Numbered from the stretch's first letter, positions 1 through 6,541 are shown. The stretch is DNA of 6,709 nt from JAMLIN01 sp041676645 (GCA_041676645.1 JBAYRO010000131.1:1-6709); one strand, 5' to 3'. Program-made: numbers and translations. The notes: generated by a model from the sequence alone, not told the origin.

Positions 1-125
1 AGGCCGATCGCGAAGCGATCGAAGCCGCCGCACTCGCCTCCGACGCCTTCGCGCGCCATGGCGAGGGCAAGGCCCTGCGCAAGCTCGTGATCGTGCCCGG
101 GCGGCTCGTCAACCTCGTCGTCTAG
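1..125 (+). CDS. leuS: leucyl-tRNA synthetase, C-terminal end (5' truncated by window)
   Basis: Only the last 40 codons are visible, read in the frame starting at base 3 and ending at TAG 123-125. They encode a C-terminus ending KLVIVPGRLVNLVV, which matches the last strand of bacterial leucyl-tRNA synthetase (typically K-x-I-x-V-P-G-x-L-V-N-I-V). LeuRS charges tRNA-Leu in the cytoplasm; this part belongs to the C-terminal domain that contacts the tRNA. The catalytic HIGH and KMSKS motifs lie outside the window. The downstream order lptE-holA is the one usually found after leuS in proteobacteria, which supports the call. lptE starts 7 bases after the stop, so the two are probably cotranscribed. 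Confidence 0.9.
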   Translation, partial: ADREAIEAAALASDAFARHGEGKALRKLVIVPGRLVNLVV

Positions 126-127
126 GA
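124..127 (+). promoter_or_regulatory. Shine-Dalgarno of lptE overlapping the leuS stop
   Basis: AGGA at 124-127 overlaps the leuS TAG and lies 5 bases before the ATG at 133. It supports that start and suggests that termination of leuS translation feeds initiation of lptE. Confidence 0.55.
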
Positions 128-132
128 CCGCC

Positions 133-636
133 ATGAAACGCCGCCACGCCCTCGGCCTGCTGCTCCTAGCCGCAGCAGCCGGATCGGGCTGTGGGTTCCG
201 GCTGCGCGAATCGTCCGGCCTGCCCTTCGAAACGCTCTACACCACCTTCCCCCGGACCTCGGCCCTGGGCTCGGAGTTCCGGCGCGTGGTGCGCTCCTCG
301 AGCGGCACCCGCATCATCGACGAACGCGACCAGGCCGAGGCGATCCTCGTGGTGCTCGCCGAGAACCGCCAGAAGGAGGCTATCGGCTTCTCGACCACCG
401 GGCGCCCGGTGGAGTACGAACTGCGGCTGCGGACGGCTTTTCGTGTCGATGACCCCGCCGGTCACAACCTGCTGCGACCCACCGTGCTGGTGGTACGCCG
501 GGAGATCAGCGTCGGCGAGATCCAGCTGCTGTCCAAGCAGCTCGAGGAGGAGCAGATCTTCCGCGAGATGCAGTCGGACATGGTCCAGCAGATGGTGCGG
601 CGGCTCGCGACCATCACGCCGCGCCAGTCGCAATGA
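133..636 (+). CDS. lptE: LPS-assembly lipoprotein LptE
   Basis: This 167-residue protein is the likely LptE, the outer-membrane lipoprotein that plugs the LptD barrel and helps insert lipopolysaccharide into the outer leaflet. The N-terminus is a lipoprotein signal: basic MKRRH, a hydrophobic Leu/Ala run at residues 6-16, then GSGC with the acceptor cysteine at C20. The mature protein opens CGFRLRE, the typical LptE start (CGF-x-L-R). Residues 55-165 follow the family pattern: alternating beta strands (IGFSTTGRPVEYELRLR around 84-100) and a C-terminal amphipathic helix ending in MVQQMVRRL. Length is normal for the family. Glycine at position -3 of the lipobox is less usual than Leu, Val or Ala. 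The stop overlaps the holA start (ATGA), so the two are translationally coupled. Its partner lptD is not in the window. Confidence 0.88.
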   Translation: MKRRHALGLLLLAAAAGSGCGFRLRESSGLPFETLYTTFPRTSALGSEFRRVVRSSSGTRIIDERDQAEAILVVLAENRQKEAIGFSTTGRPVEYELRLRTAFRVDDPAGHNLLRPTVLVVRREISVGEIQLLSKQLEEEQIFREMQSDMVQQMVRRLATITPRQSQ

Positions 637-1646
637 TGGTCCGGCCCGAAGGGCTCGAACGCGCTCTGCGCAAGGGCCTGCCAGCCCTCACCTGGATCCA
701 CGGCAACGAGCCCCTGCTCGCGATCGAGGCCGCCGACCAAGTGCGCGCGGCAGCCCGCTCGAGCGGCTGCGAGGAGCGGGTCGTCGTGCATGTCGAACGC
801 GGCTTCACGGGCGCCGACCTCGCCGGGCACGCCGGTTCGATGTCGCTGTTCGCGAGCCGTCGCCTGATCGAGCTGCGCGTTTCCGGTAGCCCGTCCCGCG
901 AATTCGGAGAGGCACTCGCCGCCCTGGCGGGCGGCCTCGACGATTCGGTCCGGATACTGGCGACGAGCGCCCTGCTGGACCGTCGGACCATGAACGGCGC
1001 CTGGTTCAAGGCCCTGGATCCGCACATGCTGCATGTAGCGATCTATCCGATCGACCGATCCAGGCTGGCGGGCTGGATCGGCGAGCGCCTCGCTGCCCAG
1101 GGACAGCGGGCCGGACGCGAGTCGCTCGACCTGATCGCCGACCGGGTCGAGGGCAACCTGCTGGCGGCCCACCAGGAGATCCGCAAGCTCGGTCTGCTCT
1201 TTCCCGAAGGGCAGCTCGCGGCCGATGCGGTTCGCGATGCGGTCTTCAACGTGGCCCGCTACGATCCCTACACCCTGCTCGAAGCGGCGCTGGGCGGCGA
1301 CGTCGGACGGGCCCGCCGCAGCCTCGACGGCCTGCGGGCCGAGAGCGCGGCCGAACCCCTGGTGCTGCATGCGCTGGCCGATGGCGCCCGCACCCTGGTG
1401 CGCCTGTTCGAGGACCGGAGCCGCGGCATCGCGCCCGACGAGTCCCTGTCGAATTCACGGGTATTCGGGTCGCGCAAGGCCGCCTACCGCTCGGCGATGT
1501 CGCGCCACGACGCCCGGTCCGCCCGCCAGGCACTGCAGGCGGCGGCCCGGGCCGATACAATCATCAAGGGTGCCGCCCGGGGCGATCCCTGGCAGGCGCT
1601 CGGCGAAGTGGCGCTCTCGCTGGCGCGCGCCCCCCTGCTTGGCTAG
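633..1646 (+). CDS. holA: DNA polymerase III delta subunit HolA
   Basis: A 337-residue protein, close to the 343 of E. coli HolA. Delta is part of the clamp loader and opens the beta sliding clamp so that it can be placed on primed DNA. The N-terminal domain has the family motif TWIHGNEPLL at residues 20-29. The clamp-binding wrench motif is at residues 70-75 (MSLFAS), with L72 and F73 as the expected hydrophobic contacts. The middle domain has EGNLLAAHQEIRKLGLL at 173-189, a highly conserved delta signature, followed by VARYDPYTLLEA at 207-218. The C-terminal collar is helical and rich in Ala and Arg. The start at 633 gives MM; the second ATG at 636 is equally possible. The ATG overlaps the lptE stop, indicating translational coupling. 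The lptE-holA pairing is common in proteobacteria although the functions are unrelated. Confidence 0.93.
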   Translation: MMVRPEGLERALRKGLPALTWIHGNEPLLAIEAADQVRAAARSSGCEERVVVHVERGFTGADLAGHAGSMSLFASRRLIELRVSGSPSREFGEALAALAGGLDDSVRILATSALLDRRTMNGAWFKALDPHMLHVAIYPIDRSRLAGWIGERLAAQGQRAGRESLDLIADRVEGNLLAAHQEIRKLGLLFPEGQLAADAVRDAVFNVARYDPYTLLEAALGGDVGRARRSLDGLRAESAAEPLVLHALADGARTLVRLFEDRSRGIAPDESLSNSRVFGSRKAAYRSAMSRHDARSARQALQAAARADTIIKGAARGDPWQALGEVALSLARAPLLG

Positions 1647-1686
1647 ACCTGAGATGAAACGACCCCCACGCTCACTTCGTTCGCTT

Positions 1687-1710
1687 CGGCCGCGCTCACA
1701 GGCGCGGCCG
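1687..1710 (+). repeat. stem-loop 1 in the holA-proA gap
   Basis: CGGCCGCG at 1687-1694 pairs perfectly with CGCGGCCG at 1703-1710, leaving an 8-base loop (CTCACAGG). It is all G-C and would be very stable. There is no T-run after it. Confidence 0.7.
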
Positions 1711-1720
1711 GTCTCGCCGG

Positions 1721-1739
1721 CGCGAAGCAGTGCTTCGCG
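1721..1739 (+). repeat. stem-loop 2 in the holA-proA gap
   Basis: CGCGAAGCA at 1721-1729 and TGCTTCGCG at 1731-1739 are perfect inverted repeats around a single G. In RNA this gives about 8 base pairs with a three-base loop. The possible upstream GTG start of proA (1730) falls in this loop. Confidence 0.7.
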
Positions 1740-1771
1740 AATTCCCGGCTCGACCCCGCCCGAGGGGGCTC

Positions 1772-1804
1772 GTCAGTGGCTTCGGACGGCCGGGCGCCAC
1801 TGAC
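1772..1804 (+). promoter_or_regulatory. stem-loop 3 abutting the proA start codon
   Basis: GTCAGTGGC at 1772-1780 pairs perfectly with GCCACTGAC at 1796-1804 around a 15-base loop. The 3' arm ends on the base just before the proA ATG (1805), so it covers the place where a ribosome-binding site should be. No Shine-Dalgarno sequence is visible there. The structure is seen directly; a role in limiting proA translation is inference. Confidence 0.5.
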
Positions 1805-3088
1805 ATGCAACTCGAAGCATCCGACGTCGGCGCCTACATCGACGCCCTCGGCGGCCGGGCGCGCGCCGCCAGCCGCCACATGGCCAGCGCAAGCACCGCG
1901 GCGCGCAACACCGCGCTGCGCGCGACCGCGGCTGCCATCCGCGACCAGGCCGACGCCCTGCGCGCAGCCAATGCCCGCGATCTCGACGCGGCCCGCGCGG
2001 CCGGCCACGATCCCGCCTTCGTCGATCGTCTCGCGCTCACCGACGAGGTCATCGAGTCGATGGCCACGGGGCTCGAGCAAATCGCCGAGCTTCCCGATCC
2101 GATCGGCGAAATCTCGGATCTTCGCTCGCGTCCTTCCGGCATCCAGGTCGGCCTCATGCGGGTACCGCTGGGCGTCATCGGGATCATCTATGAATCACGG
2201 CCCAACGTGACGATCGATGCGGCCGGCCTGTGCATCAAGTCCGGCAATGCCACGATCCTGCGCGGCGGCTCCGAGGCCCTGCACAGCAACCAGGCGCTCG
2301 CCGGGCTGATCCGCCAGGGCCTCGATGCGGCCGGCCTGCCCGCCGACGCGGTCCAGGTCGTCGAGACCACCGATCGCGAAGCCGTCGGCGCCCTGCTGCG
2401 CAGCCCGCATTGGGTCGACGTGATCGTGCCGCGAGGCGGCAAATCCCTGATTGCTCGGATCACCGAGGAATCCCGGGTGCCGATCATCAAGCATCTCGAC
2501 GGCATCTGCCATGTCTACGTCGATGACGGCGCCGATCCCGACATGGCGGTTGCCATCGCCGACAACGCCAAGACCCAGCGCTACTCGCCCTGCAACACCA
2601 TGGAAACCCTGCTGGTGGCCGCATCGATCGCGCCGGCCGTGCTGCCGCGGATCGGCCGGATCTTCGCCGACAAGGGCGTCGAGATGCGCGGCGACGAACG
2701 CAGCAGCGCATTGCTCGTCGCCGCCGGCGTGCCCGTGGGCCCCGCCACCGAAGAGGACTGGTCGACCGAGTACCTCGCCCCGGTCATCTCGATCCGGGTC
2801 GTCGAAGGCCTCGACGAGGCCATGGAACATATCGGACGCTACGGCTCCGCGCATACCGACGCGATCGTCACTCGCGACCACCAGCGGGCGATGCGCTTCC
2901 TGCGCGAAGTCGATTCGTCCTCGGTCATGGTCAATGCCTCCACCCGGTTCGCGGACGGCTTCGAATACGGCCTGGGCGCCGAGATCGGCATCTCGACGGA
3001 CAAGCTCCATGCACGCGGGCCGGTCGGCCTCGAAGGCCTGACATCGCGCAAGTACATCGTGCTCGGCAGCGGCCAGACGCGCGGCTAG
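1805..3088 (+). CDS. proA: glutamate-5-semialdehyde dehydrogenase (gamma-glutamyl phosphate reductase)
   Basis: ProA reduces gamma-glutamyl phosphate to glutamate-5-semialdehyde with NADPH, the second step of proline synthesis, in the cytoplasm. The 427-residue protein has the aldehyde-dehydrogenase fold with ProA signatures: VPLGVIGIIYESRPNVT at 120-136, KSGNATILRGGSEA at 145-158, VDVIVPRGGKSLI at 204-216 and IKHLDGICHVYVD at 228-240. The catalytic cysteine is C263 in SPCNTMETLL, and the C-terminal motif GISTDKLHARGPVGLEGLTS spans 395-414. I chose ATG 1805 because the upstream extension to GTG 1730 (25 residues, Arg- and Pro-rich) comes from the hairpin repeats and does not resemble ProA, whereas the sequence from 1805 aligns with the usual N-terminus (RARAASR...). 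proB, for the preceding kinase, is not nearby. hemJ begins on the next base after the TAG. Confidence 0.95.
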   Translation: MQLEASDVGAYIDALGGRARAASRHMASASTAARNTALRATAAAIRDQADALRAANARDLDAARAAGHDPAFVDRLALTDEVIESMATGLEQIAELPDPIGEISDLRSRPSGIQVGLMRVPLGVIGIIYESRPNVTIDAAGLCIKSGNATILRGGSEALHSNQALAGLIRQGLDAAGLPADAVQVVETTDREAVGALLRSPHWVDVIVPRGGKSLIARITEESRVPIIKHLDGICHVYVDDGADPDMAVAIADNAKTQRYSPCNTMETLLVAASIAPAVLPRIGRIFADKGVEMRGDERSSALLVAAGVPVGPATEEDWSTEYLAPVISIRVVEGLDEAMEHIGRYGSAHTDAIVTRDHQRAMRFLREVDSSSVMVNASTRFADGFEYGLGAEIGISTDKLHARGPVGLEGLTSRKYIVLGSGQTRG

Positions 3089-3568
3089 ATGGGCGGCGCA
3101 TTCCTCTGGGTCAAGGCGCTGCACATCATCTTCGTGACGTGCTGGTTCGCCGGCCTGTTCTACCTGCCGCGCATCTTCGTCAACCTCGCACTGGCAACCG
3201 ATGACGATGCCGCGGCCGGACGGTCCGCCACGCCATCGGCCGCGCCTTCGGCCGAGTACCGTCGATTGCTGCTGATGGCCCGCAAGCTCTACCGCTTCAT
3301 GACGCCGCTGGCGATCCTCGCCCTGGGCTTCGGGCTGGTGCTCTGGCTCCACTACGGTATCGGCCGGGGTCCCGGCAATGGCTGGATGCACGCGAAGCTC
3401 GCCATCGTGCTGCTGCTGGTGGCCTACCATTTCGCCTGCGGCGCCCTGCTGCGCGGCTTCGAGGCGGGCAGCAACCGTCGCGGCCATCGCTGGTATCGCT
3501 TCTTCAACGAAGCGCCGGTACTGGCCCTTTTCGCCGCGGTCATCCTGGTCGTGGTCAAACCGTTCTGA
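3089..3568 (+). CDS. hemJ: HemJ/CopD-family membrane protein, probable protoporphyrinogen IX oxidase
   Basis: A 159-residue inner-membrane protein with about four transmembrane segments (roughly 5-30, 70-90, 100-122, 142-157). It matches the HemJ (UPF0093) family, often labelled 'CopD family'. HemJ oxidises protoporphyrinogen IX to protoporphyrin IX, the penultimate step of haem synthesis, in bacteria lacking HemG or HemY. Diagnostic stretches are WVKALHIIFVTCWFAGLFYL (7-26), GWMHAKLAIVLLL (98-110) and the C-terminus NEAPVLALFAAVILVVVKPF. H12 in the first helix corresponds to the conserved histidine reported to bind haem b in characterised homologues. Residues 37-56 are a low-complexity Ala/Asp/Ser/Pro loop that makes the protein somewhat longer than many relatives. 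The ATG directly follows the proA TAG with zero spacing and no clear ribosome-binding site, suggesting coupling to proA. The enzymatic role is inferred from the family. Confidence 0.82.
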   Translation: MGGAFLWVKALHIIFVTCWFAGLFYLPRIFVNLALATDDDAAAGRSATPSAAPSAEYRRLLLMARKLYRFMTPLAILALGFGLVLWLHYGIGRGPGNGWMHAKLAIVLLLVAYHFACGALLRGFEAGSNRRGHRWYRFFNEAPVLALFAAVILVVVKPF

Positions 3569-3585
3569 ACCGCCACCAAGGGCAC

Positions 3586-3590
3586 GGGAG
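3586..3590 (+). promoter_or_regulatory. Shine-Dalgarno of the HCCA-isomerase-like gene
   Basis: GGGAG at 3586-3590 lies 6 bases before ATG 3597. It fixes the start there, although the frame remains open upstream through hemJ. Confidence 0.65.
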
Positions 3591-3596
3591 AAGCGC

Positions 3597-4190
3597 ATGG
3601 ATCGCATCGAATACTACTTCGCGCCACATTCGCCCTGGACCTACCTCGGCCACCAGCGGCTCGCCGCGATCGCCCAACGCCATGGCGCGCGCATCGAGAT
3701 GAAGCCCTGCGATCTCGGACGAGTCTTCGAGGCGACCGGCAGCCTGCCGTTGTCCAGGCGCCCGCCGGCCCGGCTCGCCTACCGGCTGGTCGAACTGCAG
3801 CGCTGGCGCGATTTCCTGGGCATCGAGCTGAACCTGCACCCGGCGCACTTCCCGGTCGATCCCACCGCGGCGTCCCTGGCGATCATCGCGACGATCTCCA
3901 CGGAGGGCGAACAGGCCGGCCATGACTTCGCCGGACGCCTGATGCGCGCCGTCTGGGCGCAGGAACGCAACATCGCCGACGAAGCCACCCTCGCGGCCAT
4001 CGCCACCGAGGCCGGGCTCGATGCCGGCCGGATCATGGACGCCCGGGAAGCGGCAAGGCCCGTCTACGAACGCAACACCGAGGATGCCCTGGCCGCCGGC
4101 ATGTTCGGCGCGCCCTGGTATCAGCTGCGCGGCGAAGGGTTCTGGGGCCAGGACCGGCTCGAACTGCTGGACCGCGCCCTTGGCCTCTGA
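3597..4190 (+). CDS. 2-hydroxychromene-2-carboxylate isomerase-like protein (DsbA/kappa-GST family)
   Basis: A 197-residue protein of the thioredoxin-fold DsbA family, in the branch of kappa-class glutathione transferases and HCCA isomerases (NahD type). The N-terminus EYYFAPHSPWTYLG has the active-site serine at S12, where DsbA would have its CXXC; the catalytic pair is absent, so thiol oxidation is unlikely. The helical insert shows LPLSRRPPARLAYRLVELQRW (50-70) and LGIELNLHPAHFPVD (74-88), characteristic of this subgroup. The cis-proline region is GMFGAPWY (168-175), followed by GEGFWGQDRLELL. The known member isomerises 2-hydroxychromene-2-carboxylate with glutathione in naphthalene breakdown. 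No other aromatic-degradation gene is present, so the real substrate is unknown and I give no gene symbol. It starts 28 bases after hemJ, and its stop overlaps the likely start of the next gene. Confidence 0.82.
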   Translation: MDRIEYYFAPHSPWTYLGHQRLAAIAQRHGARIEMKPCDLGRVFEATGSLPLSRRPPARLAYRLVELQRWRDFLGIELNLHPAHFPVDPTAASLAIIATISTEGEQAGHDFAGRLMRAVWAQERNIADEATLAAIATEAGLDAGRIMDAREAARPVYERNTEDALAAGMFGAPWYQLRGEGFWGQDRLELLDRALGL

Positions 4191-5376
4191 GCGCACACTG
4201 CGGCTCGCACGTCGCCAGCCGCTCGCTTTCCACGCCGCCTGCCCGCACGGGCTCGAGGAAGCGCTCGCGAAGGAACTGGAAGCGCTCGGGGCAGCCACGA
4301 AGCCCGCGCGCGGCGGCGTCGCCTTCGAAGGCGACCTCGCCCTCGCCTACCGCGCCAACCTGCGCTCGCGCATCGCATCGCGCATCCTGCTGCGGCTGGA
4401 ACGGGCGCCCTATCGCAACGAGGACGAGCTCTACCGGATCGCGAACGCGATCGACTGGACCGTCTGGTTCGGCCCCGCCCAGACCCTGCGGGTCGATGTC
4501 ACCGGCAGTCGATCGCCACTGCGCAGCCTGAACTTCGCCACGCTGCGGATCAAGGACGCCATCGTCGATCTCGTTCGCGAGCGCACCGGCGACCGGCCTT
4601 CGATCGATACCCGCCGCCCGGATGCGCGTGTGTTCGCCCATCTCGACGAACGGGAAGCAAGCGTCTATCTCGACCTGTCGGGCGAACCCCTGTTCAAGCG
4701 CGGCTGGCGCCAGCGCGACGACAAGGGCGAAGCGCCGCTCAAGGAGAACCTCGCGGCAGGCCTGCTCGCGCTCGCCGGCTGGCAGCCGACGCAGCCACTG
4801 TTCGACCCCTTCTGCGGTTCGGGAACGATCCTCATCGAGGCCGCCCAGATCGCCCGCGGCATCGCTCCGGGCCTGTCACGCCGCTTCGGCTTCGAGCGCC
4901 TGCTGCGCTTCGACGAGGCGCTCTGGACCGACCTGCGCGCGCAGGCGCAGGGCGAGATGCAGGCGGGGCGGAACGCACCGCTGGCGATCTTCGGATCGGA
5001 CATCGACCCGCGCGCGATCGCGCAGGCCAGGGCCAATGCGCGGCGCGCCGGCCTGGGCGACGACGGCATCGGATTCACGGTGGCCGATTGCCGGCAGCTG
5101 GCGGCGCCCGCCACGACGCCGGGCATGATCGTCTGCAACCCACCCTACGGTGAGCGCATCGATGTCGCCGACGGCGACTACGAGGAAACGATGCTTGCCT
5201 TCGGGCAAGGGCTCAAGAAGGGTTTCGCCGGCTGGGAAGCCTGGGTACTGAGCGGCGACCGGAAACTGCCCCGGCACCTTCGCATCCGCGAGAAGCGGAA
5301 GTTCCCGCTCTACAACGGACCGATCGACTGCCGGCTGTTCGGCTTCGAGCTGTTCGAGCCGACTCCACGCGGCTAA
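4180..5376 (+). CDS. rlmL: THUMP-domain class I SAM-dependent RNA methyltransferase (RlmL-type, 23S rRNA m2G)
   Basis: Read from TTG 4180 this is a 398-residue protein. The N-terminal part (about 15-165) is a ferredoxin-like plus THUMP RNA-binding module, with FHAACPHGLEEALAKELEAL at 17-36 and LNFATLRIKDAIVDLVRE at 117-134. The C-terminal part is a Rossmann methyltransferase: SAM motif DPFCGSGTILIEAA at 209-222, acidic motif GSDIDPRAI at 272-280, and catalytic NPPYGER at 320-326, the signature of N2-guanine methylation. E. coli RlmL is about 700 residues because it is fused to RlmK; this protein has only the RlmL half (G2445 of 23S rRNA), as is common in betaproteobacteria. No in-frame ATG lies near the expected N-terminus; TTG 4180 and CTG 4198 are the options. 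TTG would overlap the previous gene by 11 bases. Target nucleotide and start codon are inferred. Confidence 0.82.
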   Translation: MASERTLRLARRQPLAFHAACPHGLEEALAKELEALGAATKPARGGVAFEGDLALAYRANLRSRIASRILLRLERAPYRNEDELYRIANAIDWTVWFGPAQTLRVDVTGSRSPLRSLNFATLRIKDAIVDLVRERTGDRPSIDTRRPDARVFAHLDEREASVYLDLSGEPLFKRGWRQRDDKGEAPLKENLAAGLLALAGWQPTQPLFDPFCGSGTILIEAAQIARGIAPGLSRRFGFERLLRFDEALWTDLRAQAQGEMQAGRNAPLAIFGSDIDPRAIAQARANARRAGLGDDGIGFTVADCRQLAAPATTPGMIVCNPPYGERIDVADGDYEETMLAFGQGLKKGFAGWEAWVLSGDRKLPRHLRIREKRKFPLYNGPIDCRLFGFELFEPTPRG

Positions 5377-5407
5377 GTCCCGTGTGCCGGAATCCGAAGC
5401 CGGCCGG
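5377..5407. other. convergent intergenic gap with small palindromes
   Basis: A 31-base spacer lies between the stop of the methyltransferase (+) and that of pilU (-). AGCCGGCCGGCT at 5398-5409 is a perfect 12-base palindrome that runs into the pilU stop codon. GCCGG (5386-5390) can also pair with CCGGC (5400-5404). No T-run is seen on either strand, so a bidirectional intrinsic terminator is possible but weak. Confidence 0.35.
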
Positions 5408-6541
5408 CTAGATGATGTCGAGGTGCTCGGTACCCCGAGTCAAGTCCTTCGCCGAGCGCTTGCTGTTCAGCTTGATGTTCAGGCGCAGGTCGTTGACCGA
5501 ATCGGCATTGCGCAGCGCATCCTCGTAGCCGATCTCGCCGGCTTCGTAGAGATCGAACAGGGACTGGTCGAAGGTCTGCATCCCGAGTTCACGGCTCTTC
5601 TTCATGATCTCCTTGATGGTGCCGACTTCACCCTTGAAGATCAGGTCCGCGATCAGCGGCGAGTTGAGCATCACCTCGACCGCGGGCACCCTTCCCTGTC
5701 CGGTCTGCAGCGGAATCAGGCGCTGGGAGATCACCGCCTTCAGGTTGAGAGACAGGTCCATCAGCAGCTGGGCCCGGCGCTCCTCGGGAAAGAAGTTGAC
5801 GATCCGGTCGAGCGCCTGGTTGGCGCTGTTCGCGTGCAGGGTCGCCACGCAGAGGTGGCCGGTCTCGGCGAAGGTCACCGCATGCTCCATCGTCTCCCGA
5901 TCGCGGATCTCGCCGATCATGATGACATCGGGCGCCTGACGCAGCGTGTTCTTGAGCGCGATCTCCCAGCCTTCGGTATCGACCCCGATCTCGCGGTGGG
6001 TGATGATGCAGTTGCGGTGCGGATGGACGAATTCGACCGGATCCTCGATCGTGATGATGTGGCCGTGGGTCTTCTCGTTGCGATGGCCGATCATCGCGGC
6101 GAGCGAGTTCGATTTTCCCGATCCGGTGCCGCCCACCATGATGATCATGCCGCGCTTGGTCAGGGCGAGTTCGGCCAGCACCTGGGGCAGGCGCAGCTGC
6201 TCGAAGGTCGGGATCTCGGACTTGATCGTGCGCAGCACGATGCCGACCCGGCCCAGCTGCATGAAGGCGTTGACCCGGAAGCGCCCGATCCCGGTCGGGC
6301 TGATCGCGAAGTTGACCTCGCGATGCTCCTCGAACTCGGCCGCCTGGCGATCGTTCATGAGCGCCCGCGCCAGCTCGACGGTATGCGAGGCGCTCAGGGG
6401 CACGTTCGAGACCGGCTGCAGCTTGCCGTCGATCTTGAACGATGGCGGATACTCCGCCGTCAGGAACAGGTCCGACCCGTTCTTCTGGCGCATCAGGCGC
6501 AGCAGGTCGTGGAGGAATTTGGAGGCTTGTTCTCGTTCCAT
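5408..6541 (-). CDS. pilU: type IV pilus retraction ATPase PilU
   Basis: A 377-residue cytoplasmic hexameric ATPase of the PilT/PilU group, which powers pilus retraction, twitching motility and DNA uptake together with PilT. The N-terminal PAS-like domain (about 1-110) includes KNGSDLFLTAEYPPSFKIDG at 20-39. The ATPase domain has Walker A GGTGSGKS at 137-144, Asp box TIEDPVEF at 164-171, Walker B DVIMIGEIRDRETM at 205-218 and His box ETGHLCVATLHAN at 226-238. I call PilU rather than PilT because the PilT AIRNLIR motif is missing and the C-terminus carries the PilU-type MQTFDQSLFDLYEAGEIGYE and DALRNADSVNDLRL (341-354). N145 follows the Walker A serine where Thr is usual. Upstream of the ATG the minus strand reads CTGGGACAGGCGCA, a weak ribosome-binding site. 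pilT, often next door, is not in the window but could lie beyond 6709. The gene is convergent with rlmL. Confidence 0.93.
   Translation of the reverse strand: MEREQASKFLHDLLRLMRQKNGSDLFLTAEYPPSFKIDGKLQPVSNVPLSASHTVELARALMNDRQAAEFEEHREVNFAISPTGIGRFRVNAFMQLGRVGIVLRTIKSEIPTFEQLRLPQVLAELALTKRGMIIMVGGTGSGKSNSLAAMIGHRNEKTHGHIITIEDPVEFVHPHRNCIITHREIGVDTEGWEIALKNTLRQAPDVIMIGEIRDRETMEHAVTFAETGHLCVATLHANSANQALDRIVNFFPEERRAQLLMDLSLNLKAVISQRLIPLQTGQGRVPAVEVMLNSPLIADLIFKGEVGTIKEIMKKSRELGMQTFDQSLFDLYEAGEIGYEDALRNADSVNDLRLNIKLNSKRSAKDLTRGTEHLDII

Larger units (their letters stand above)
1647..1804 (+). other. hairpin-rich gap between holA and proA
   Basis: This is 158 bases with no recognisable gene. It contains three perfect stem-loops (listed separately) and a CCCC...GGGGG block at 1754-1768. 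The opening part (CGACCCCCACGCTCACTTCG at 1658-1677) resembles, from memory, a repeated intergenic sequence of Burkholderiales genomes; I cannot confirm this without a search. No U-tract follows any stem, so a classical intrinsic terminator is not supported. I see no clear -35/-10 promoter. One frame is open across nearly the whole gap (ATG 1654 to TGA 1803, 49 codons), giving a basic low-complexity peptide; this is more likely chance in GC-rich DNA than a gene. Confidence 0.6.

Noticed and set aside
462..1370. 302-codon open frame on the minus strand across lptE and holA
   Set aside because: It is antisense to two well-supported genes, matches no known family, and is the kind of long shadow frame expected in GC-rich DNA.
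1687..1739. Intrinsic terminator after holA
   Set aside because: The stems are strong, but no run of T follows either of them.
1730..1804. N-terminal extension of ProA from GTG 1730
   Set aside because: The 25 added residues are Arg/Pro/Gly-rich, derive from the hairpin repeats and are unlike ProA; ATG 1805 gives the usual N-terminus. It remains a minor possibility.
2195..3607. 470-codon open frame on the minus strand across proA and hemJ
   Set aside because: It is entirely antisense to conserved genes, its composition is rich in His, Gln, Arg and Gly without domain motifs, and it resembles no protein I know.
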